In this document: positions 22,511 through 30,031 of the stretch, piece after piece
Numbering within the stretch: the stretch's first letter is position 1
Layout of the letters: each line of letters opens with the position of its first letter
Source: JBGSTR01 sp963707135
GTDB taxonomy: Bacteria > Pseudomonadota > Gammaproteobacteria > Chromatiales > Chromatiaceae
Length of the DNA: 31,541 bases
Direction of reading: 5' to 3'
Assembly: GCA_963707135.1 (NCBI GenBank)
Contig: CAVPOY010000027.1
Location: forward strand, 1-31,541
The notes under the pieces: generated by a model
The model's database searches: none
What the model was told of the DNA's origin: nothing
What the model saw: the letters and a program-made list of their open reading frames with translations, nothing else
Translations under genes and position numbers: made by a program

Positions 22511-24001
22511 TTACTCGCCCGCCGGTGAGCAGGCCCCGGTCTTGGACGGTTGGGCAGAGTCGCATGCGGCGAGCCGCTTGCCCTTGCGATCGAGCACACG
22601 CCCGGTCCAGTGGCCGCCGTCGGTCAGCGTGATGTCCATGTAGCCGAAATCGCTCAGGCCGAACCCGACGGCCGTGGCGTCGCCGATGGCGACGGAGAAG
22701 GGCTCGGCTGGGTAGTTGTGGGCGAGTGCGATGCCGCCGTTGCCGACGATAAGCTGGTTCGGCAGTGCGCCCGGTGGCTCGGAGCCGATGGCCTGGAAGC
22801 GGTGCATGTGTCCGGACAGCACCAGGTGCACCGGCCTCGGAATGGGGTAGCTGGCGAACGCGGTCTGGAGCGTCTTGTCAATGATGGCGTATTGGCCGGA
22901 GGCGTCGAGATCCGTTTTCGGGGTGTCGGCATCGGGCTTCTTCACCCCCCACAGGGGCCGATGGCTCTGGAGCCAGAGGGCATTGGCGGCGGGAGCACCG
23001 GTCACCAGGGACTGGATCTGCTCGAACTGGGCATTGAAGTGCTTCTGGTGAAGGGTTCCCTGGTCGCAGGCGTTGGCCGAGTCGAGCACGATGACGGATA
23101 GTCCACCCAGGTCGACGCGGTAGGGCTGGCGGAAGATCAGCGGCTTCTTGGCCTCCGCCGGCGGGCATGTCTGCTGACCGCCGCTGCCCTGCACCAGCGC
23201 CGAACCAGGGTCCAGGAAGTAGAAGAAGCCCGGGCCGGCGCGGCTGCACAGTTCGTGATTACCGCGGGCGAAGACCCATGGAGCGGCGCGAAGCAGTTTC
23301 GCGGCCGGCTCGAAGAAGTCGTGCTTCCAGGTCTTCCAGGAGTCGGGGGTGTCGCTGCCCAGGCTGTTCTGACCGTAATACGGGCCGGACAGGGTGCAGG
23401 TGACACTCGGGGTGTTATCGCCGGCGTCGTAGACGCGAACCTTCTCCGCCTTGCCATCGGCCTGCTTGATCTTGATCGACCCCGGCGTACCCCGGTAGTT
23501 GTAATCCCCCAAATGCAGCACCAGATCGGGCGCCGGATTGACCTCGGCGGCGGCGTCGGCCATATCGCCGAAGGGCCAGTCCTTGTCCTTCCTGCAGCCG
23601 TTCTGGTCGTCGGGCTTGCAACCCGTGTCGCCAAACACGGTGACCCCGGTAACGGTGGTGGGTACGGCGGGCAGTTCAATGGAGGCGCCCTGGACATCCA
23701 TCCGGGATCCGTCTGTCGGATAGTTGGCTTCGCAGACGGTAACGTCGAAGTTGTCGGGGTCGGGATTGTGTCGAGCCGTCATCGTCAGCGTCTCACCCCC
23801 GTCGTCGGAGGACCGCAGCAACGGGCAGTCGGCCTCGGGCTTGTCGATGACGACCCGGGCCAGAGCAAATTGGGCGCCGGTGTCGGTCTGGCCGAGCACC
23901 ACGAAGACGGCCACCGGGTCCATGGCACCCGCCTGCAGCATCTGCGGAGGCGCGAAGGCCGCGGCGAGCGCCAGTAGTGCGACGCGTCTGGATCTATCCA
24001 T
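22511..24001 (-). CDS. Secreted calcineurin-like metallophosphoesterase
   Basis: 496-residue exported phosphoesterase. A signal peptide covers about 1-24 (basic start, then ALLALAAAFAPPQ, cleavage near LQAGA). The dimetal motifs appear in order: GDTG in VTVFGDTGCKP (block I), LHLGDYNYRG (block II), ARGNHELCS (block III), LQSHRPLWG (block IV) and LSGHMHRFQ (block V). This is the calcineurin/purple acid phosphatase superfamily; the substrate is unknown. Multiple Cys suggest disulfides and a periplasmic or outside location. The frame extends 94 codons further, but I choose the ATG with GGAG about 7 nt ahead at the signal peptide. It is monocistronic, with a hairpin (CGGAGC / GCTCCG at 24044-24061) in its leader and a terminator far downstream. 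Confidence 0.88.
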   Translation of the reverse strand: MDRSRRVALLALAAAFAPPQMLQAGAMDPVAVFVVLGQTDTGAQFALARVVIDKPEADCPLLRSSDDGGETLTMTARHNPDPDNFDVTVCEANYPTDGSRMDVQGASIELPAVPTTVTGVTVFGDTGCKPDDQNGCRKDKDWPFGDMADAAAEVNPAPDLVLHLGDYNYRGTPGSIKIKQADGKAEKVRVYDAGDNTPSVTCTLSGPYYGQNSLGSDTPDSWKTWKHDFFEPAAKLLRAAPWVFARGNHELCSRAGPGFFYFLDPGSALVQGSGGQQTCPPAEAKKPLIFRQPYRVDLGGLSVIVLDSANACDQGTLHQKHFNAQFEQIQSLVTGAPAANALWLQSHRPLWGVKKPDADTPKTDLDASGQYAIIDKTLQTAFASYPIPRPVHLVLSGHMHRFQAIGSEPPGALPNQLIVGNGGIALAHNYPAEPFSVAIGDATAVGFGLSDFGYMDITLTDGGHWTGRVLDRKGKRLAACDSAQPSKTGACSPAGE

Positions 24002-24337
24002 CCTGCTCTCCTCGGGGGTTGGTATTGTTGTATCGGGCACCGGCGGAGCCGATCCGCTCCGGTTTGCTAGGCTTGCCGATAGCGTGAAGCTTAGTGCATG
24101 GCGCCGGTTTCGACCGTTTCCGCGCCGGGGTGTGCACGGCCCGGGCATCCGGTGGTGTATAGACTGGGGTCGTTCCGATCCCGTCTCCCTTGTTGGAACG
24201 GCTTTGCCAGAGGAGCCAAGGGCGCCGGATCGAACTCTCTTCCGTTCGGCGACAGACCGCTTGCCGTGCCGACACTGCTCCAAGGCCGTTCATTCTCACG
24301 ACTCTCCGCGCGTCGCGAGCGCCCATCCGGAATAGGC
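24002..24337. other. Region between the phosphoesterase start and the IS66-type element
   Basis: About 336 nt. It includes the phosphoesterase leader with the hairpin 24044-24061. No confident -35/-10 pair and no gene were found. The right part was presumably continuous with 26458 onward before the element inserted. Confidence 0.45.
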
Positions 24338-24363
24338 CGTGCCCTTCCGGCAAGGCTGCATGA
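24338..24363 (+). repeat. Left terminal inverted repeat of the IS66-type element
   Basis: Outer end of the element; the core CCTTCCGGCAAGGCTGCATG is shared exactly with the right end. Matching extends outward through CGTG with one mismatch between. Confidence 0.85.
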
Positions 24364-24423
24364 AACCTCGCCCCCGCCCCGCTACCGTGGGAGCCCCGTT
24401 CCTGGTTTCCCGGAGGCCCCACG

Positions 24424-25097
24424 ATGGCGCAGTCACCCCCCGCAGCCGCTCTTGAGCCGGAGCTGGCGGAAGCCGCCAGTGCCTTGACCCGCTGGCGCGC
24501 CACCCGGCCGCTGGGTGGGCGCATTCCCGAAGTCCTCTGGTCGCGGGCGGTGGAGCTGGCCGGTCGCCATGGGGTCGCCCAGGTCGCTCGGGCCTTACGG
24601 CTGGACTACGTGCGGTTGAAGCGCCGGCTGGCGATCAAATCCGAGGCCACCGCCCCGCCGCCCCCGGGGTTCCTCGACCTGACCCTGGAGCTGCCCCCAG
24701 CGGGATCGGGTTGCGTCCTGGCGCTCACCGACACCCACGGGCGGTCCTTGCGCATCGAATGGACCCGCCCGCTCGCCAGTGAGGTCGCGGTGGCCCCGGC
24801 GGACTTCCGCTGTGGCATCGATGGCCTGGCGCGGCGCGTGCGCCAGGCGTTGGGCGACGACCCCTTCGGCGGCACCGTCTTTGTCTTCCGCAACCGCCGG
24901 GGTACGGCGATCAAGCTCCTGGCCTATGACGGGCAGGGCTTCTGGCTGTGTCACAAGCGCCTCTCCCAGGGGCGCTTCCGGCACTGGCCGACGGGGCAGC
25001 CGGGACAGCGCCTGGCGCCGCAGGGGCTGGCGGTGCTGCTGGCCGCGGGGACTGGGCGGCCGCGGCCGGGGCGCCGCTGTGGCGGGCGGTGGCCTGA
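24424..25097 (+). pseudogene. Fused TnpA/TnpB-like IS66 accessory gene with a 1-nt frameshift
   Basis: The first 75 residues hold a helix-turn-helix region (VLWSRAVELAGRHGVAQVARAL) like IS66 TnpA/OrfA. From about residue 120 the IS66 TnpB (Orf2) signature follows: ADFRCGIDGLARRVRQALG, GGTVFVFRNRRGTAIKLLAYDG and HKRLSQGRFRHWP. At GGGG 25047-25050 one base appears to be missing. Adding one G restores GDWAAAAGAPLWRAVA and a TGA at 25095-25097, a normal TnpB end. In the actual frame the ORF runs on into the DUF4338 gene. TnpA and TnpB are usually separate genes, so their in-frame fusion here is itself unusual or reflects a small deletion. Confidence 0.75.
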
Positions 25098-25140
25098 GGG
25101 GGGCTTACGTTCCAGCGCGGGTCCCGGTAGAACGGGGCCC

Positions 25141-26023
25141 ATGAGCCCCGTCATCCTCACCTACCGCGGGCGCAGCGTCACCGCCGCTGACCTGGAGGCC
25201 ATCCGCGCGCTGCTGGCGACGCACCCCGAGCTCAGCCGCCGGGCCTTCTCCCAGCGGGTGTGCGCGCACTGGGACTGGCGCCAGCCCAATGGGGCGCTGC
25301 GCGACGGGGTGTGCCGCAAGCCTGCTGTTCGCCCTGCACCGGGGCGGGCATCTCACCTTGCCGCCGGTGCGCCAGCAGCCCCTGAACAACGCCATCGCGC
25401 GGCGCCGCCCGGCCCCGGTGGCGGTGGACACCGACCCGCTGGCGTGCCCCTTACGGGCGCTGCAACCCCTGGAGCTGATGGCGGTGCGCCGCACCCCCCA
25501 GGAGGGACTCTACGACCAGCTGATCGCCCAGTATCACTACCTGGGTCCCGCCCACGGGGTGGGCGGGCAGGTGAAGTACCTGGCCTTCAGCCAGGGCCGC
25601 CCGCTCGCTTGCCTGGGCTTCACCTCCGCCCCCCGTCACCTGGGCCCCCGTGACCGCTTCATCGGCTGGTCGCCGCCGGTGCGCCGGGCGCATGTCCATG
25701 AGCTCGCGTATAACACCCGCTTCCTGATCCTGCCCTGGGTGCGGGTCCCGCACCTGGCCTCGCATCTGCTCGGGGCGGTGGCACGGCGCATTGCCGCGGA
25801 TTGGGACGCTCTCTACCGCCATCCGGTGCACTATCTGGAGACCTTCGTCGATCCCGCGCGCTTCGCCGGGACCTGCTACCGCGCCGCCAACTGGCGGGTC
25901 CTGGGTCTGACCACCGGACGGGGCAAGGATGACCGGACGCATCGCCCCAACCGCGCGTGCAAGCAGGTGCTGGGGCTGCCGCTGCACCCGGACTTCCGCC
26001 GCCGCCTGGGGGTGGCGGCATGA
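25141..26023 (+). pseudogene. DUF4338 (DruA-family) gene with a 1-nt frameshift
   Basis: Begins MSPVILTYRGRSVTAADLEAIR, then continues to LRDGVCR near 25316. There one extra A shifts the frame. The next frame continues SLLFALHRGGHLTLPPVRQ and on through YLGPAHGVGGQVKYLAF, PRDRFIGWSP, NTRFLILPWVRVPHLASHLL and LETFVDPARFAGTCYRAANW, the DUF4338 signature. It ends at TGA 26021-26023. DruA, the key Druantia antiphage protein, is in this family. Here the gene sits inside an IS66-type element, so a transposition-linked role is more likely. The stop overlaps the next ATG (ATGA). The frameshift makes the product about 60 residues short at the N-terminus if translated from a downstream start. Confidence 0.82.
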
Positions 26024-26199
26024 GCCGGCGCAAGAAAAAACCCACCCGCCGGGTGCAGGTTCCGATCGAGCAGCTCCATGCCATCGTCGAGCGCACCCGC
26101 ACCGAACCGCTGGCGGCGGCGGACCACGCCACCCTCCAGGCCGCGGTGGACACCCTGGCGCGCCTCGCCTGCGAGCCCACCGACCCCGCGCCTAATTGA
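26022..26199 (+). pseudogene. Truncated N-terminus of an IS66 TnpC-like transposase
   Basis: 59 codons beginning with a basic stretch (MSRRKKKPTRRVQVP), followed by the helical region IEQLHAIVERTRTEPLAAADHATLQAAVDTLARL, which resembles the start of IS66-type TnpC. It stops at TGA 26197-26199. In another frame downstream HAKTPATAAAPL (near 26260) looks like a battered KTPGHGRNGA block, so most of the transposase, including its DDE core, has been deleted. The ATG overlaps the DUF4338 stop, showing the original operon order. Confidence 0.6.
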
Positions 26200-26431
26200 G
26201 GCCGGATCGACTGATCGACGCGGTCCGAGGCCAAATCCCCGCCGCCACGCCAAGACCCCGGCCACCGCCGCCGCGCCGCTCGTGCATGCGCGGTGGTGTT
26301 ACCTGGTACCCGACGCCAAGGCGCCAGACTCCCCCAGCTCGCCCACAGCGACCCCACCGATGGGGAGTGCGTAGGCCCCCGGGGTCGCTCAGTACGCGGG
26401 GCTCCCACGCTACCGGACCCGCCCTCGGAAA

Positions 26432-26457
26432 TCATGCAGCCTTGCCGGAAGGACACG
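26432..26457 (-). repeat. Right terminal inverted repeat of the IS66-type element
   Basis: Reverse complement of the left end with one mismatch in 26 positions. It sets the right boundary of the element, 136 nt before the stop codon of the beta-lactamase-fold gene. Confidence 0.85.
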
Positions 26458-26592
26458 AACTTATGGGACTGCTCTTGGGGAAGCGGGTCCGAGTATCGCG
26501 CGCCGGGTGCTCAGATCCAAGGACTTGGTCGCGCCGGGATCTACGGCGTCTGGCTCGGGGCCCATTCAGGCCGCCATCGCTTTCCTCGGAGG

Positions 26593-28404
26593 TCAGCCCG
26601 CCCGGGCAGTGACCTTGCGCCCGAACAACCCCGAGTACCTGATCCGCTCCCCGCCCTCGCCACCGATGATGCGTACCGTCTCGCCGCGGGTGCGGCCGAT
26701 GCCGAGGATGATGGCCTCGGTGTCGGAAATCGGCCGCAAGGGGACCTGGATCGTTGCCGTGGACAGCTGCGGCATACGGTAGCTCATGCAAATATGCCCA
26801 TCGCGCAGCTTGAGCTCGAGGTCGAGTACCGGAAAACCTGGATCGGCATTCAGCACCTCGTAGCGGCCCACGCGGTCGAGCCATGCCCGCGAGAGGACGG
26901 GCGGCGGAACCTTCTCGCCCAGGACGATCTCCTTGTCGCCCCGGCGCGCGATCACGACCTCCCTACCGTCGATGCGCTCGGACTGGAATTGCATCTCGGC
27001 GAGCGGCTTCAGCGCGGGCGCCGCGGGCCCAGTCCCGTCCCGGTCGATACCGAACCAGCCGTTCGGGTACGGGATCAGATTGTAGCTCTCCCCGGTAATG
27101 CAGGCGCAGAGCCTTGCTTCCTCGGGACGTATCGAGATCAGACCCAGGTCCGTCGCATAATCTCCCGCGATCTCCGCCCGCTCCCGGTGGCGTGACGGCC
27201 GGTCGAGCCGCTCAAGGAACAGCTCAGCGCTGACGGCCCCGGGCGCGTCGGCCAGCACCCGAGTCAGTATCTCGTCGGCGAGGCGCGAGACGATGCCGCG
27301 GCTCCCGTCGGCGTTGGCTAGCACCACAACGCCCAGTCCCTCCTCCGGGAGCATGACTGCCTCGGCGGCAAACCCGAGCGTCGTACCGCCATGCCGCAGA
27401 ACCCGGCCGCAGCCCGGTAGCGTGCCCTCGTCCAGAAACCAGCCGAGACCGTTGAAGATGCCCATGTCGAGGGCGTTGTCCCGGTTCTGGGGCTCGAACA
27501 TCTCCTCGAGCGAGGCCAGGCTCAGCAACTGGTGGTCTTCCAGCCGACCTCCGCCAAGCAACGCGCGCAGATATCGGCCCTGATCGGCCGCCGAGGTATT
27601 GAGCCCGTGAGCGGGCAGGTCGCGGATCGGCAGCAAATCCATCGCGCGACCCTCACGGTAACCGCGCGAGACATCGAACTCGATGCCGGGACGGCTACCA
27701 AGACTGGTGCGGACCATGCCGAGCGGGCCGAGCACCTTCTCCGCCAGATAATCGGCGAACGGGACGCCGGAAACCTTCTCCACCATGTGGCCGAGCAGCG
27801 TGTAGCCAACGTTCGAGTACGCGAACACGAGGTCGGGCGGAAACGCAACGTACTCCTCGGCCAGGGCCGCGGCGACCCCGGTGAAAGCGTCCTCCGACCA
27901 CATCCCCTTGTTCAGGTCGGTCGGCAGGCCCGAGTGGTGGCAGAGCACGCTGCGCACCGTGATTGGCGACCCGGCCGCATCGAAGCGGCTGCGGATCGCA
28001 AGCTCCGGAAGATAGCCGGCGAGAGGCTGATCGATGTCCACCTCCCCAGCCTCGGCGAGCTGCATCACCGCCGTCGCGGTCAGTGGCTTTGCCAGCGACC
28101 CCGCCCGATAAACGGTCTGCGGCGTGGCCCCAAGCTTAGTTTCTGCGTCGGCGAATCCGAACCCCTCGGACCAGAGAACACGCTCGCTGGTAACCAATTG
28201 AAGGCTAATTCCCGGGCACTGGTAACGCTCTTGCGCGGCGCCAATCAGGGGAGCGAGCGCATCACGGATCTCGCGAATAGAATCCGGGGGCTCAACGCCC
28301 GACTGCGCCCCTTCAAAGCCTGGCGAAGAATCCGCGGCCGGGGCCACCCGGATACCGGCCAGCAGGGAAACCGTTGAAAGCACGAAGCGGCGCCGGTCGA
28401 TCAT
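26593..28404 (-). CDS. Tat-exported serine beta-lactamase-fold hydrolase (class C/PBP4*-like)
   Basis: 603-residue protein of the serine hydrolase family that includes class C beta-lactamases, DD-peptidases and esterases. The N-terminus MIDRRRFVLSTVSLLAG fits a twin-arginine signal. The catalytic motifs are S103-x-x-K106 (GSLAK), Y196-S-N198 (AYSNVGYTLLG) and H338-G-G (RHGGTTLGF). After the hydrolase domain (about 45-385) a C-terminal part of about 210 residues looks like the beta-rich (lipocalin-like) extension seen in some family members. I choose the ATG at the Tat motif, not the TTG five codons earlier; CAGG lies 7 nt ahead. Substrate is unknown: esterase or peptidase is as likely as antibiotic hydrolysis. 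A 12-nt palindromic pair (CTAGGT / ACCTAG, 28492-28509) lies 88 nt upstream. Confidence 0.88.
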   Translation of the reverse strand: MIDRRRFVLSTVSLLAGIRVAPAADSSPGFEGAQSGVEPPDSIREIRDALAPLIGAAQERYQCPGISLQLVTSERVLWSEGFGFADAETKLGATPQTVYRAGSLAKPLTATAVMQLAEAGEVDIDQPLAGYLPELAIRSRFDAAGSPITVRSVLCHHSGLPTDLNKGMWSEDAFTGVAAALAEEYVAFPPDLVFAYSNVGYTLLGHMVEKVSGVPFADYLAEKVLGPLGMVRTSLGSRPGIEFDVSRGYREGRAMDLLPIRDLPAHGLNTSAADQGRYLRALLGGGRLEDHQLLSLASLEEMFEPQNRDNALDMGIFNGLGWFLDEGTLPGCGRVLRHGGTTLGFAAEAVMLPEEGLGVVVLANADGSRGIVSRLADEILTRVLADAPGAVSAELFLERLDRPSRHRERAEIAGDYATDLGLISIRPEEARLCACITGESYNLIPYPNGWFGIDRDGTGPAAPALKPLAEMQFQSERIDGREVVIARRGDKEIVLGEKVPPPVLSRAWLDRVGRYEVLNADPGFPVLDLELKLRDGHICMSYRMPQLSTATIQVPLRPISDTEAIILGIGRTRGETVRIIGGEGGERIRYSGLFGRKVTARAG

Positions 28405-28567
28405 CGAATACCTGAGCAAAACCTGGCGGGCATTTCCGACGATCGCGCTGGTCCTTGGACAGGATAGCGAAAGGGTCCGCCGGAAAGAATTCTAGGTCGC
28501 TAAACCTAGCATACCCACGTGGCTTTCCAAGCCGATGAAAAATATGGGTTTCGGCCTATGAAGAGGA

Positions 28568-28591
28568 CCGCGACCGGGTCGCCCGGTGCGG
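28568..28591 (-). terminator. Hairpin after the repeat-protein gene
   Basis: CCGC-g-ACCGGG pairs with CCCGGTGCGG around TCG, a 10-bp stem with one bulge. A second, smaller stem (CGGGG / CCCCG at 28607-28623) lies between it and the stop. Both fall within 70 nt of the stop at 28634. The minus-strand sequence after the large stem is TCCTCTTC, a poor U-tract. Confidence 0.4.
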
Positions 28592-28633
28592 TCGGAAAGG
28601 TCAAAGCGGGGCTCAATTCCCCGTTTGAGCAGG

Positions 28634-28921
28634 CTAGTAGCTCAGGTCCGGGCTGTCGCCGAAGCCCTGGTAGATATCGGGGCGGGGGCCACTTTCGGCT
28701 TCGGACGTCACCGTCTTGAACAGGTCCGGATTACCTCGCGCCAGTCCCCGATAGACGTCGAAGCTATCGCCGACGCCCGGCTGCACTGCAACCTGATCGG
28801 CAGAAAGACGATGCTCGTCGAACAACTCCGGATTTCCGTTGGCGAGGCCCCGGTAGACATCGTGGGCGGTGGCGGCGGCAGCAAAGAGAGAAGCGGCGAC
28901 GGTGATGGCGTACTTGGTCAT
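28634..28921 (-). CDS. Small exported protein with three DVYxGL..NPDL repeats
   Basis: 95 residues. A signal peptide (MTKYAITVAASLFAAAATA, cleavage about 19/20) leads to three copies of one 14-residue motif: DVYRGLANGNPELF (21-34), DVYRGLARGNPDLF (55-68) and DIYQGFGDSPDLSY (82-95). Between them is PGVGDSF. The start is the third-codon ATG, because GGAG lies 8 nt before it and only 2 nt before the first ATG. Similar D-x-Y-x-G-x(4)-NPDL proteins occur as uncharacterised exported proteins in other proteobacteria (recalled, not searched). The mature protein is acidic and cysteine-free. Function is unknown. It lies 230 nt upstream of the beta-lactamase-fold gene on the same strand and has its own promoter candidate. 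Confidence 0.75.
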   Translation of the reverse strand: MTKYAITVAASLFAAAATAHDVYRGLANGNPELFDEHRLSADQVAVQPGVGDSFDVYRGLARGNPDLFKTVTSEAESGPRPDIYQGFGDSPDLSY

Positions 28922-28927
28922 GGTCAT

Positions 28928-29884
28928 GTCTCCAATGGACTTAAGCTCTGATTCGGTCTTCGCATCGCTGAGTGCCGATGCTTGCGACCAACAACGCAGC
29001 CGACATGCCAGTTTTCAAATTATGACGTTTTATCTTTTTTTATCAGTCCCTTAAATATTACAAATAGCCTATCCTCAGACGCATCTAGGTCGAGGCATCC
29101 CAGCCGTTCGTTTGCGCTTTTAACGAAACGTTACGACGATTCGTTACACGACGGGGCGATCTTGCGACGGCTTATAGGTTCCCAACAAGCCGGAACGAGG
29201 GGTGCGGACCGCGATAACTCCCGCGGAATGCGACAAGGCGTTTAGCCTGAATTGCGCAATCGTGCCTGAGCAGTGCATCACCGGCAGGACCAGAAAGTTG
29301 ACTCGCGGCCTCCGGGTTGTCCAAAAGTTTCCGGCGATCGCGCGTGCGGCTTACGAAGGTATCAGCGGGAAAAGCCATTCTGATCTGAGCAATCCGTCGC
29401 ATGGCGCAGTGATCAGCGACGGTTACGACGTCCCTCTCACATAGAGGATCATCCACCCTTTGTCCTTTTCAACAGCAAGAGGCTTCGCGTGTGCCACCTG
29501 ATCAAGAACTCCACCTGCCCCGACCCTTAGTCGTCGGTGAAAACCTTGCATTGAAGCGGTCGAAACCTCTTCTCCAGGTCCACAACCTGATCGGTGCCGT
29601 AAACCGATGTCCACTGCAACATCAAGCTAGAGGCATTAAGCAATCAGCACCTCACTTCCCTCGTCTTGCTCGATCGACAGTAAGGGCACACGCGCCTTCC
29701 CGCGCGGCAAGATAACGGCCGCGGCGCTGCGTACGTTACGCTCGCAGTGCCGCTTGCGGGGAGACAACGGCAAATAGGATCGGAGCACCTTAGCGCACGC
29801 CTCCACCCATCCCCGTCAGTGAAACATCCGGGAGGGTCCCAAACAGCAAATTGGTCACGCTGCCGCCGGCGGAAATCCGAACTA
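28928..29884. other. Gene-poor stretch left of the IS4 element
   Basis: About 950 nt. The left part is the AT-rich leader and promoter of the repeat-protein gene. The rest has only short ORFs on both strands (for example 29172-29456 and 29423-29614, minus) with no recognisable family and no good ribosome sites. The IS4 element has inserted into its right end. I see no RNA gene. Confidence 0.45.
29019..29046 (-). promoter_or_regulatory. Sigma-70-type promoter candidate for the repeat-protein gene
   Basis: On the minus strand CTGATA (4 of 6) and CATAAT (5 of 6) are separated by 16 nt within an A-rich tract. The predicted start is about 90 nt before the gene. The AT-richness of the tract raises the chance of accidental matches. 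Confidence 0.35.
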
Positions 29885-29894
29885 TGGTGCAACT
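29885..29894 (+). repeat. Target-site duplication, left copy
   Basis: TGGTGCAACT directly left of the IS4 element, identical to the copy at 31345-31354. A 10-bp duplication is within the IS4-family range. Confidence 0.93.
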
Positions 29895-29910
29895 CAATGC
29901 CATTAAGTTA
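29895..29910 (+). repeat. IS4 left inverted repeat
   Basis: CAATGCCATTAAGTTA; perfect match to the reverse complement of the right end. Confidence 0.92.
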
Positions 29911-30031
29911 GCGCTAACGCACTGATTGTGCTTTAAGATTGCCGTCACTTAGCCATTCCAACCGGAGCCAGCCGTAATGGTCATCAAGCGGAGAGCAATG
30001 CAACCGTCTGTTGCAGAAGCACAATTAATAA

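Larger units (their letters stand above)
24338..26457 (+). mobile_element. IS66-type element with a DUF4338 gene and truncated transposase
   Basis: About 2.1 kb bounded by 26-bp inverted repeats that differ at one position. Inside are, in order, a fused tnpA/tnpB-like gene, a DUF4338 gene and the start of a tnpC-like gene, all on the plus strand. A further inner inverted pair, GTGGGAGCCCCG (24387-24398 and 26397-26408), lies inside the ends. No flanking 8-bp duplication could be matched, so the insertion is old or rearranged. With tnpC cut to 59 codons the element cannot move by itself. The IS66 assignment comes from the TnpB signature and tnpC N-terminus. Confidence 0.8.

Noticed and set aside
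22129..22599. 156-codon minus-strand ORF after the metallophosphoesterase
   Set aside because: It overlaps the end of the phosphoesterase gene out of frame and shows no motif or ribosome site.
24002..24283. 94-codon N-terminal extension of the metallophosphoesterase frame
   Set aside because: It would bury the signal peptide, and its composition is that of non-coding DNA. The ATG at 23999-24001 has a good ribosome site.
24338..26457. A Druantia antiphage system
   Set aside because: Only the DUF4338 family member is present. No DruE-type helicase or other Druantia genes occur, and the gene is inside an IS66-type element and frameshifted.
24338..26457. 8-bp target duplication around the IS66-type element
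   Set aside because: I compared flanks for several possible end positions (starting at CGTG, GTG or CCTTCC) and none gave matching 8-mers.
29172..29456. 94-codon minus-strand ORF in the gap before the IS4 element
   Set aside because: No family resemblance and no convincing ribosome site; the overlapping ORF at 29423-29614 is equally featureless.
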